Source: Halosimplex pelagicum
Lineage (GTDB): Archaea > Halobacteriota > Halobacteria > Halobacteriales > Haloarculaceae
Reading direction: 5' to 3'
Assembly (NCBI RefSeq): GCF_013415905.1
Contig: NZ_CP058909.1
Location: forward strand, 2,914,001 to 2,978,000
DNA: 64,000 nt
Positions 25,437 through 32,364 of this stretch are shown here, piece after piece. Each line of letters starts with the position of its first letter. Position 1 is the first letter of the stretch. The notes under the pieces were generated by a model. The model was given only the letters and a program-made list of their open reading frames with translations, had not been told where the DNA came from and ran no database searches. The position numbers and the translations under genes are program-made.

Positions 25437-25874
25437 TCACACCTCCCACTCGTCGGAGTCGTTGTCTTCGATGAGTGGTTTAAGGTCGGCGAGGAGTCGG
25501 TTACATTCCTGAAAGATGATATTGTGGTGTTGGTAGGTAACGTCGGCGTCTTTGCCGTGTCCGAGGAGCCTGGCATATTCTTCGAGAGTGTCCCAGGGTA
25601 CGGCGTCGGGGAGCGTGGTGTCGAGGTCGGCGTCCGTTGCGGGTGGGAGGAGTTCGGACGCATAGAGCGAAACGGCGTCTGCGAGGTTGAGTTGTTGTCG
25701 GCTATGGTCGCTGCTGCTGTTGAACCGCTCGATGCTGTTGAGTGTGTCGTGGACGTTGCGACGAGCTTTGTGGATCTCGCGGAGCCGCTGGGAGCGGTGG
25801 TAGTCGTCCGGGTCGGCGAGTGCGAGAGTGTCGTCCTCGATCTCCTCGGTGTCCTCTTGGTTGTGCTGACTCAT
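25437..25874 (-). CDS. Unknown acidic helical protein of the element
   Basis: A 145-aa protein, predicted to be mostly helical and acidic (TLALADPDDYHRSQRLREIHKARRNVHDTLNSIERF). No known motif is recognised. The ATG at 25874 overlaps the stop of the winged-helix gene (ATGA), and its own stop is one base from the ATPase start, so it works in the same transcript. It could be a partner of the ATPase. Confidence 0.6.
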   Translation of the reverse strand: MSQHNQEDTEEIEDDTLALADPDDYHRSQRLREIHKARRNVHDTLNSIERFNSSSDHSRQQLNLADAVSLYASELLPPATDADLDTTLPDAVPWDTLEEYARLLGHGKDADVTYQHHNIIFQECNRLLADLKPLIEDNDSDEWEV

Positions 25875-26770
25875 ATGGGATCAGGCTCCTCAGAATCCTC
25901 TTTGTGTTCCTGTGGCTGCGGTCGGCTCTGTGGCTGAAGATTCTCGGGATTATTCTCCTCAGAATTCTCCGTGTGTTCCTGTCGCCACTCCTCTACGTCT
26001 TCAAGCATTTCGCGTGTGATCTCAACCGTTGGGATCTCTTTCCCTTCTCCCTTCGGGGAGATCCAATCCACAGAAACATCTTGGAGAAAAACTGCGTTGT
26101 CGCACGCCTGAAGGAGATAATTCTTCACACCAGAGGCAACTAACACGCTCCGGTTACTGCCGTCGGATTCTATCGTGTGCCACTTTGTTCCTAAATTAAG
26201 CTCCAAATCGTAATCGTCGGGCCAGCTTATGTGCCTAACAGGGACAGTAGGTTTTTCGTAAAGTTCTCCAGTTATGAGCGCTTGAGTCTCATGATCTCCT
26301 AACTCCTCATCATAGATTTTGTCCCGTTTATTTTCCCACGTGAACCGACGGAATATACTCCAATAGCCAGGTTCCCCTTCGATCCATAGTTGGACTTTAT
26401 CGCCTCCTTCCGCCGGGCCATCATTTGGATGGATAGCTGTCCAAGGTTCGGTGTGTAGACCTACGAATTTGTCTGTATATTCCTGTTTAATGCTCTGGCG
26501 GTGCTGTTCTTCGATACTACCGCCCGGGAGAGTTTCTACACCAGGGACGTAGTAAGCCGTCGCTTGTCCGACACTGAGGGAGAACACCTCTCCGGATTCA
26601 TCCTCTAACTGTTTCAGCCGAGCGTGTGCCGTCTGACGGGTTATATCGAGTTGTTCAGCAACGGTGGAGCTTGTCCATACCGGCTGGCGGCCGGATCTGA
26701 GGAGTTTGATGATCTCCTCGTCGGTAACGCTACGCCGTGAATCGGCCATAATGGGTATTCGGTTTGCCAT
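25871..26770 (-). CDS. Winged-helix DNA-binding protein, likely autoregulator of the element operon
   Basis: A 299-aa protein. Residues about 14-75 form a winged helix (VTDEEIIKLLRSGRQPVWTSSTVAEQLDITRQTAHARLKQLEDE) of the kind common in haloarchaeal plasmids. The centre is an unknown beta-rich domain with many Trp, and the tail is Pro/Gln/Glu-rich (NLQPQSRPQPQEHKEDSEEPDP). ATGs at 26770 and 26749 are both possible. A perfect 10-bp inverted repeat lies 11 bases upstream, between start and TATA box, so it is likely to bind its own promoter and control the three-gene operon to 24593. This gene is notably AT-rich compared with the chromosome. Confidence 0.7.
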   Translation of the reverse strand: MANRIPIMADSRRSVTDEEIIKLLRSGRQPVWTSSTVAEQLDITRQTAHARLKQLEDESGEVFSLSVGQATAYYVPGVETLPGGSIEEQHRQSIKQEYTDKFVGLHTEPWTAIHPNDGPAEGGDKVQLWIEGEPGYWSIFRRFTWENKRDKIYDEELGDHETQALITGELYEKPTVPVRHISWPDDYDLELNLGTKWHTIESDGSNRSVLVASGVKNYLLQACDNAVFLQDVSVDWISPKGEGKEIPTVEITREMLEDVEEWRQEHTENSEENNPENLQPQSRPQPQEHKEDSEEPDPI

Positions 26771-26780
26771 GTGTTTTACC

Positions 26781-26810
26781 TTACGTCGCGTTGTGTTTTA
26801 CGCGACGTAA
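26781..26810. promoter_or_regulatory. Perfect palindromic operator before the winged-helix gene
   Basis: TTACGTCGCG (26781-26790) is exactly inverted at 26801-26810, with a 10-base AT-rich spacer. It lies between the winged-helix start and a minus-strand TATA sequence, so a bound protein would block initiation. Confidence 0.75.
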
Positions 26811-26819
26811 TATATAGTA
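26811..26819 (-). promoter_or_regulatory. TATA box of the winged-helix operon
   Basis: On the minus strand TACTATATA, directly beside the palindrome. Initiation about 25 bases on would fall inside the operator, giving a leader of about 15-20 bases. Confidence 0.55.
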
Positions 26820-27022
26820 CGCTACGGTAGATTAAAGGCGTTGGGGTCGTTAGTGGGTGCTAAGCGCGGCACTCTCGGGCGGAGCAAAAATGGCTCTGAC
26901 GGGAGTGAAAAATCGGCCGGAGAAAGCCGGCCACAACCGATGAACGTGACATTCAGACGTTGTGGCCGTCGCAACGTAAGGTTTTGCTTTTCTCCGGTTC
27001 GGTGGCGCGTGGGAGTTCGCCC

Positions 27023-28069
27023 ATGTCACGAACGAACGAGGCCGGCGACGGCCACCGAGTGGACGAATCGGAGTTAGAGCCAATTGAACCGAGCGAGGCT
27101 GTGGAGATGTATCTTCAGAACCGAAAGCCGGAGTTGTCGGAAAAGTCGGTGCAGAATCATACGTATCGGCTGGATAAGTTTGAGCGGTGGTGTGCCGAAC
27201 AGGAAATAGAGAACCTAAATCACCTCACCGGCCGCGATCTGCACCGATACCGGAATTGGAGAGCGCGGGACGTTGCAACGGTAACGCTGGTTGGTGAGCT
27301 GCGGACACTCCGCGTGTTTCTGGAATTCTGCGCCTCTATCGACGCGGTGGAAAGCGGACTCCGCGAAAAAGTCCTCATACCCTCGGTGAGCGACGAGGAG
27401 GAGTCGAAGGATGTTCATATCGAACCGGAACGGGCCGAGCGAATTCTGGAACACCTAAATCAATTCCAGTATGCGAGCCGCGATCACGTTGTTTTCGCTA
27501 TTCTGTGGCACACTGGGTTCCGGCTCGGAACACTCCGGGCGCTCGACATAGACGACTTCGACACGGCGGAGCCGTGTCTTGAGGTACGCCACCGGCCGGA
27601 AAGTGAGACACCACTAAAGAACGGAGAGGCGGCCGAGCGGTCGATTGCTGTCAGTGATCACTATCGGGCCGTCATTGAGGATTACATCAAACACAACCGC
27701 TATGACGTTACCGACGACTACGGCCGTGAACCGCTTATTACGTCGGAGTACGGGAGACTCACCGGGACAGCGATCCGGACGGCGATCTACCGACTCACTC
27801 AACCGTGTACCTACGGCGAATGTCCGCACGACAGAGAGCCGTCGGACTGTGAGTATACGAATTACGCGCAGGTGAGTGAGTGTCCGTCGTCGCTCTCACC
27901 GCACACGATCCGTCGGGGTTCGATCACTGCACACCTTCGCGAAGGGACGCCGGGCGAGGTCGTATCTGAGCGGATGAATGTCTCGGCTGATGTTCTCGAC
28001 AAGCACTACGACGAGCGTACCGAGCGCGAGAAAATGCGGGTTCGGCGCGATTACCTGGAGGGGCCGTAA
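27023..28069 (+). CDS. int: Tyrosine recombinase / integrase (XerC/D, phage-type)
   Basis: A 348-aa protein with an N-terminal SAM-like core-binding domain (about 30-120, MYLQNRKPELSEKSVQNHTYRLDKFERW) and a C-terminal catalytic domain. Catalytic residues are visible: Arg in HTGFRLGTLRALD, the H-x-x-R box in SPHTIRRGSIT, and the Tyr in LDKHYDERTER near the C terminus. A Cys-rich insert (CTYGECPHDREPSDC) before the HxxR box may bind zinc and is unusual. It must be the integrase that recombines attP with tRNA-Ala. It is transcribed toward the right att site. The start at 27023 (MSRTNEAG) is preferred over an upstream in-frame ATG. Confidence 0.88.
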   Translation: MSRTNEAGDGHRVDESELEPIEPSEAVEMYLQNRKPELSEKSVQNHTYRLDKFERWCAEQEIENLNHLTGRDLHRYRNWRARDVATVTLVGELRTLRVFLEFCASIDAVESGLREKVLIPSVSDEEESKDVHIEPERAERILEHLNQFQYASRDHVVFAILWHTGFRLGTLRALDIDDFDTAEPCLEVRHRPESETPLKNGEAAERSIAVSDHYRAVIEDYIKHNRYDVTDDYGREPLITSEYGRLTGTAIRTAIYRLTQPCTYGECPHDREPSDCEYTNYAQVSECPSSLSPHTIRRGSITAHLREGTPGEVVSERMNVSADVLDKHYDERTEREKMRVRRDYLEGP

Positions 28070-28180
28070 CCATGTCCAAGTCGGTCGAGGGAGAAAAGGT
28101 CGCCACTAGGACAACAGAATCGGGGAGTGGTGTTTCCCTATTCAATAGTTTCGGTGCGATAGCGGCGCTACAACTCGAAA

Positions 28181-28193
28181 CCCGGCGAGTCCA
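28181..28193 (+). repeat. Internal partial att core, 13 bp
   Basis: CCCGGCGAGTCCA, the inner part of the att repeat, occurs about 90 bases left of attR. It could be a leftover att site from an earlier or tandem insertion, or part of the original attP. Confidence 0.6.
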
Positions 28194-28267
28194 CTTCCTT
28201 CGTTCTTCGCTGCGCTCGACCTCAGTCAGCGAACTCGCCGAACATCGCAGAATCTCCGATTCTGCTC

Positions 28268-28284
28268 AATCCCGGCGAGTCCAT
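28268..28284 (+). repeat. attR, 17-bp direct repeat
   Basis: AATCCCGGCGAGTCCAT, identical to the tRNA-Ala 3' end at 21631-21647. It marks the right boundary of the element. Confidence 0.85.
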
Positions 28285-28373
28285 ACCACTTTTTCCGGCG
28301 GAGAGTTCCTCGCGCGCCGGAGGCGCGCTGCGGGAATCCTCCGTCTGCGCACGGCGCTTTGCGCCGTTCGCAT

Positions 28374-28401
28374 GTCCGAGGGACCTCCGGTCCCTCGCTA
28401 C
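28374..28401 (+). repeat. 28-bp dispersed palindromic repeat, copy 2
   Basis: Matches 3457-3484 with one difference; the centre GAGGGACC/GGTCCCTC forms an inverted repeat. Confidence 0.65.
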
Positions 28402-28493
28402 CGCAAAAACTTGGGGAAAAAGGCCGGCTACGTCGGTCGCTTCGCTCCCTCGTAGCCGGTGAACCGCTCGCCGGGGGCGAGCGGACGCTCGGA

Positions 28494-28578
28494 CCGCACC
28501 GCCCAGCACCGCACCGCCCAGCACCGCACCGCCCAGCACCGCACCGCCCAGCACCGCACCGCCCAGCACCGCCCAGCA
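28494..28578. repeat. 15-bp minisatellite, five full copies and a shortened sixth
   Basis: The unit CCGCACCGCCCAGCA is repeated five times without change (28494-28568), then a 10-base truncated copy CCGCCCAGCA ends the array. It is not CRISPR: units are head-to-tail with no spacers. Confidence 0.95.
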
Positions 28579-28612
28579 CCGCTACCCCCGACTGTATTCG
28601 AGAGGCGACGAC

Positions 28613-28861
28613 TCAGTTCCCGGCCAGCCAGTCGGGCGACTCCTCGTAGGTGTCGGTCGCGTCGGTGGCGGCGCGCTCGTCGGCGGCGTCGACGAGCGTC
28701 TCGACCTCTTCGCGCGTGCCGTCCGGTCGCCTGTACAGGTACCACTCCACGAGCTCCTCGCGGCTCGCGTCGTCGAGCAGCGCGTCGGAGACCCGGGTCG
28801 ACCACAGCACGTAGCGGTCCGGCGCGCGTCTGTACACCCGCAGGTCGAGGTCCTCGGCCAT
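28613..28861 (-). CDS. Small acidic protein of unknown function
   Basis: An 82-aa protein, MAEDLDLRVYRRAPDRYVLWSTRVSDALLD, then a helical acidic region. It has no recognised domain, no signal peptide and no Cys. Base composition and codon use fit the haloarchaeal chromosome rather than the element. It faces away from the lipoprotein gene that starts at 28949. Confidence 0.6.
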   Translation of the reverse strand: MAEDLDLRVYRRAPDRYVLWSTRVSDALLDDASREELVEWYLYRRPDGTREEVETLVDAADERAATDATDTYEESPDWLAGN

Positions 28862-28948
28862 GGTTCGACGGCGGTAGGGGTCGGATCGGCTTCATCCCTC
28901 GTATCTCCCGCCGAAGGCGTATTGTGTCGCAACTCCGTAGTGGGAGTG

Positions 28949-29872
28949 ATGCGCTGGGGCCTCGTGGCCGTCGCGATAGCCGTCCTCGTAGCCGGCTGTA
29001 GCGCGGTCTCGTTCGGCGGCGACGGGCCCGCAGCCGGGCCGACGAGTACCGTGACGCCCGTTCCCGTCACCGACAGCCCGCAGCCGACGCGGACGGTCGC
29101 GGGGGAGCGCCCACCGGGCGTGAGCGTCAACGGGACGGTCGACGCCGAGGCGCTCGTTCGCGCCCACACCGAGTATCTGGCCAACCAGACCTACACCTGG
29201 TCGGTGAGAGAAGACGCCAGCGACCCCGGCGACGGGTTCGTCCGGCGGGTCGTCGTCGGGAACGAGACGTTCTCTCTCTCGCAGGTCCAGGGGGAGCCCC
29301 GGCGGAACGCCTCGCTGTACGTCAACGAGAGCGGCGGGTTCCTGCGGGTAGTCGAGCCGGAGGGAACCCGGTACGACCTGCTCAGACTCCCCGGGCGGCC
29401 CGCCGACTACGTCTTCGCGACCGTGTCGATCCGGCAGTTCCTCGGCGACCGGACGGTCGCGGTGTCGACGGTCGACCGGCGCGGTCGCACCTACTACCGG
29501 CTCCACGCCACCGGCGGGCCCGCCCCGGGCGCGCTGGGGCCCGCGGAGGCGACGATCAGCGACTTCAGCGCCACCGCCTACGTGACCAGAGAGGGGTTCG
29601 TCCGGTCGCTGGCCGCCGAGTACGACCGCGTCGTCGACGGCGACAGCGCGCGCGTCTCGATACGCTACGACTACAGTCGCCTCGGCGAGTCGACGCCGTC
29701 CGCGCCCGGCTGGGTCGAGAACGTCACCCGTCGGTCGACGCCGGCGCCCGTCGACCCCGACGCGACGCCCGAGCGGACCGCTACGGCCGAACGACCGGGG
29801 ACGCCGAACGGCACCGTCACGGCCACCGACGGACCCGAAGGGTCGGCCGCCACGACTACCGCCGGCGGCTGA
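28949..29872 (+). CDS. Secreted lipoprotein, DUF7537-like
   Basis: A 307-aa protein: N-terminal signal MRWGLVAVAIAVLVAGC with a lipobox (LVAGC), a Thr/Pro-rich linker, then a beta-rich domain with sequons (NGT, NQT, NAS) and a helix-first motif VDAEALVRAHTEYLANQTYTW, a hallmark of the haloarchaeal DUF7537 lipoproteins I recall. A long Thr/Pro/Ala-rich C-terminal tail is probably disordered. It may be a lipid-binding surface protein, but no function is established. The start at 28949 is preferred because it gives a compact signal peptide. Confidence 0.7.
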   Translation: MRWGLVAVAIAVLVAGCSAVSFGGDGPAAGPTSTVTPVPVTDSPQPTRTVAGERPPGVSVNGTVDAEALVRAHTEYLANQTYTWSVREDASDPGDGFVRRVVVGNETFSLSQVQGEPRRNASLYVNESGGFLRVVEPEGTRYDLLRLPGRPADYVFATVSIRQFLGDRTVAVSTVDRRGRTYYRLHATGGPAPGALGPAEATISDFSATAYVTREGFVRSLAAEYDRVVDGDSARVSIRYDYSRLGESTPSAPGWVENVTRRSTPAPVDPDATPERTATAERPGTPNGTVTATDGPEGSAATTTAGG

Positions 29873-29935
29873 CCGACGGGCTCGGCGGTACTCGACGGGC
29901 GCGGACTCGGGGAGCGCGGAGCGCGACCGCCCCGT

Positions 29936-30178
29936 TCAGGACCGGAGCGTCAGCATTCCGTCGTTGACGGACAGGTCGGTCACCTCGGGCGGGATCTCGA
30001 ACTCGAACTGGCGGTCGCCGGCGACGACGATCGCGGTCTCGCCGACCGTGTCGAGTTTCGCGTCGGCGCCCTCGCCGAAGTCGACGACGAGCGTCGTCTC
30101 GCCGTCGGACTCGCGCCGCGTGATCGCGATGCCCTCGTCGTCGGCCGCCGCCGAGCGGAGCGTGCTGGGTGCGTCCAT
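29936..30178 (-). CDS. Small Hsp20-like or DUF7127-type protein
   Basis: An 80-aa protein, MDAPSTLRSAAADDEGIAITRRESDGETTLVVDFG, predicted to be all beta strands and ending DLSVNDGMLTLRS. The pattern of short strands with FEFEIPPEV and a terminal 'NDGMLTLRS' resembles small heat-shock protein (alpha-crystallin) domain ends, yet it is shorter than the full domain. The similarity is by eye only. Confidence 0.55.
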   Translation of the reverse strand: MDAPSTLRSAAADDEGIAITRRESDGETTLVVDFGEGADAKLDTVGETAIVVAGDRQFEFEIPPEVTDLSVNDGMLTLRS

Positions 30179-30270
30179 GGATTGGGTTGCGCCCTCGCGC
30201 GCCTAAGCGCTGTGCCGGACGCTGCAGGCGGCGGCGCGTGTCGGGCGGCGGAAGTCGAAAACGGCCGCGG

Positions 30271-32364
30271 TCAGGACATCAGCGTGACGACGTACCAGAC
30301 GATCAGCGCGATCGTCGGGAGGATGACGGCGAACTTGACGCCCGACAGCAGGCTCACGTCGCGGATGTAGCCGGCGATGAACGACGACAGCAGCGCCTGC
30401 AGGACGACGGCGTGGAAGAACAGCACCGAGAGGATCTGCGTGTTGACGCCGCTGAAGCTACCGCCGGGCACACCGCCGGCCGAGCCACTGGAGGTCGTCT
30501 GGGTCGCCAGGTCGGCCATGACCGTCAGGAACCGGACCTTCAGCAGCGCCATCACGCCCAGCAGCGTGAGGTAGGTCATGATGATGATGACCATCTGCAT
30601 CCGGGCGCGGGACTTGCGTTCGAGGTCGATGTCGTCCTGGTTCTCGGAGGCCTGGGCGGCCGTCGAGAGCACGTCCTGGATCTGGCTGGAGGCCTCCTGG
30701 GCCTCGCTGATGAGCTTGACCGTCCGGGCGAGCCGGGGGATGTGATAGCGGTTGTTGAACTCCCGGAGCGCGTCCTTGAGGCTGGTCCCGTAGTTGACCT
30801 TGGCGTGCATCGTCTCCAGCTCGTCGGCCATCCGCCCCGAGGAGGTGTCGGCGACGACCCGGATCGACTCCAGCAGGGTCATCCCGGTGTCGTTCGCGCT
30901 GGCGAGCTTGCGGAGGTTCTCCGAGAGGTTGCCGATGACGCTGCGTCGGGTCCGGAGGTTCCACTCGTAGAAGACCGCCAGCGGGAGGAGGTTGAGGTAG
31001 ATCGGGACGTACACCCACATGAACGTCCCCGTGATGACGGGGTACACCCAGCGCTTCGTCGGGTCGTTGAGCCCCTCCGGCACGTCCCCGCCCTGGGGGA
31101 CGACCAGTTCCGAGATCGTCATCGGCGCCATGTGGAAGATGACCACGACCGCGAAGAAGGCGATCGTGATCGGGATCGTCACGCCGAGGACGTACAGCGG
31201 GTTGTCGCGGAAGAAGATGTGGGGACGCTTGAGGATCTGGGTCGCGCGGTAGGTCCCCTCGCGGCTCTTGATGCGGTCGAAGACGCCGTAGCTCCCGGTG
31301 TACCCCTCGACGAGGCCGAGGTTCAACAGCCCGTCATCGGCCTCGGAGTAGGTCTCGTCGCCGCGGTCGGGTTGGAGGTAGCCGTCACCGATGGAGTCCT
31401 GCGTGACCGTCGACGTGAGCACGAGGAAGCCGATGCCCGTCAGCGGGATGAGTCCGTACACCGTCCCGACCATCATGTTCATCTTCGACCCCGAGGACAT
31501 CATGCTCATGATGACGGTGATGATGATGAGCAGGAGCGGGAACAGCGAGAGGGTCATGTACATCTCGCCGAACAGCTCCAGGGTGTCCAGCATCTTCTCC
31601 TGCTCCTGTCTGGCCGTCCGCATCTGCTTGTCCTTCTGGTCCTCGAGGAACGAGGTCATGTCACCGCCGGAGTCGACGATCGACAGCATGTCCGTGAGGA
31701 ACTGGCTGAGCTCGTCGCTCGGCGTCTCGATGGCCTGATTGCGGATCGCCGTCCGGTAGTCGGTGTCGAAGTACTCCGTCTCCAGCACCAGCGACTGGAA
31801 CTCCTTGGCGACCTCGCCGTAGGTGTCGTCGGCCTGGGCCATCGCCTGCAGGATTTCGAGCTGGTTCAGCCCCCCCACCGAGAGGGCGTACATGAACGCG
31901 ACCGAGTCCGATAGGAGGACGTTGATCTCGCGTTTGCGCGAGTTCGACCGGAAGTAGGGGATCGACACCAGCGAGCCGAACCCCATACCGAAGCCGATGG
32001 CGCCGAAGACGAGGCCGGAGACGAACACGATCGCCGGCACTTTCAGCGCCAGCACGACCGGCTCGATGGCGTCGGGGATCCGCAGCCCGAGCAGCGGCCC
32101 CTCGGCGAGGCCGAGCATCTGGACGACGAGGAACCCGAGCAGCATGCCGAGCAGCCAGAGCGTCAGCCCGGCGACGGTGCCGACCGCGAGCGCCCGCGAG
32201 ATGTACATCTCGACGTTGTCGCCCATCCGGGCCTCGGCGAGTTTGGCCTCGATGCCGGAGACGAAGTCGCCCTCCTCGTCGAACAGCGCCTGGTAGAGGG
32301 GGTAGAACGTGTCCCCCACCGTGTTGGCGCCGCCGAGTTGCTTCGAGGAGCGCCCGAGACTCAT
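30271..32364 (-). CDS. pilC: Type IV pilus assembly membrane protein (TadC/GspF family)
   Basis: A 697-aa polytopic membrane protein with two T2SSF domains: cytoplasmic parts at about 140-260 (DSVAFMYALSVGGLNQLEILQAMA) and about 490-600 (ENLRKLASANDTGMTLLESIRVVAD), each followed by paired transmembrane segments. It is the inner platform that couples PilB to pilin extrusion. Length is typical of archaeal PilC, a fused double-domain form. It overlaps the upstream pilB stop by 4 bases (ATGA). The five-gene pilin-like operon lies 9 kb away beyond the integrated element, and could supply its pilins. Confidence 0.9.
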   Translation of the reverse strand: MSLGRSSKQLGGANTVGDTFYPLYQALFDEEGDFVSGIEAKLAEARMGDNVEMYISRALAVGTVAGLTLWLLGMLLGFLVVQMLGLAEGPLLGLRIPDAIEPVVLALKVPAIVFVSGLVFGAIGFGMGFGSLVSIPYFRSNSRKREINVLLSDSVAFMYALSVGGLNQLEILQAMAQADDTYGEVAKEFQSLVLETEYFDTDYRTAIRNQAIETPSDELSQFLTDMLSIVDSGGDMTSFLEDQKDKQMRTARQEQEKMLDTLELFGEMYMTLSLFPLLLIIITVIMSMMSSGSKMNMMVGTVYGLIPLTGIGFLVLTSTVTQDSIGDGYLQPDRGDETYSEADDGLLNLGLVEGYTGSYGVFDRIKSREGTYRATQILKRPHIFFRDNPLYVLGVTIPITIAFFAVVVIFHMAPMTISELVVPQGGDVPEGLNDPTKRWVYPVITGTFMWVYVPIYLNLLPLAVFYEWNLRTRRSVIGNLSENLRKLASANDTGMTLLESIRVVADTSSGRMADELETMHAKVNYGTSLKDALREFNNRYHIPRLARTVKLISEAQEASSQIQDVLSTAAQASENQDDIDLERKSRARMQMVIIIMTYLTLLGVMALLKVRFLTVMADLATQTTSSGSAGGVPGGSFSGVNTQILSVLFFHAVVLQALLSSFIAGYIRDVSLLSGVKFAVILPTIALIVWYVVTLMS

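Larger units (their letters stand above)
21631..28284 (+). mobile_element. Integrated mobile element in tRNA-Ala(GGC), about 6.6 kb
   Basis: The 17 bases AATCCCGGCGAGTCCAT at the tRNA 3' end recur at 28268-28284, and a tyrosine recombinase gene ends 200 bases before the second copy. The enclosed DNA is less GC-rich and less codon-biased than the chromosome and carries a putative replication initiator, a P-loop ATPase, a winged-helix protein with its own operator and small unknown proteins. It resembles an integrated plasmid or a reduced pleolipovirus-type element. No spike, matrix, capsid or transfer gene was seen, so an integrative plasmid or satellite fits best. Confidence 0.85.
28070..28612. 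other. Noncoding right end of the element and flank
   Basis: About 540 bases with no supported gene. It contains the partial att core (28181-28193), a perfect stem-loop GCAGAATC-TCC-GATTCTGC (28246-28264), the right att site (28268-28284), GC-rich inverted repeats, the second copy of the 28-bp palindromic repeat and a 15-bp minisatellite. Confidence 0.6.

Noticed and set aside
26841..27083. Small frames on both strands between operator and integrase
   Set aside because: They lack ribosome sites, overlap each other, and look random; this is more likely promoter DNA of the integrase.
28072..28455. A 127-aa frame directly after the integrase
   Set aside because: It runs through both att cores and the hairpin repeats, its translation has no fold-like pattern and it would cross the element border.
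28494..28578. CRISPR array
   Set aside because: Units are 15 bp and directly adjacent, with no spacers and no cas genes.
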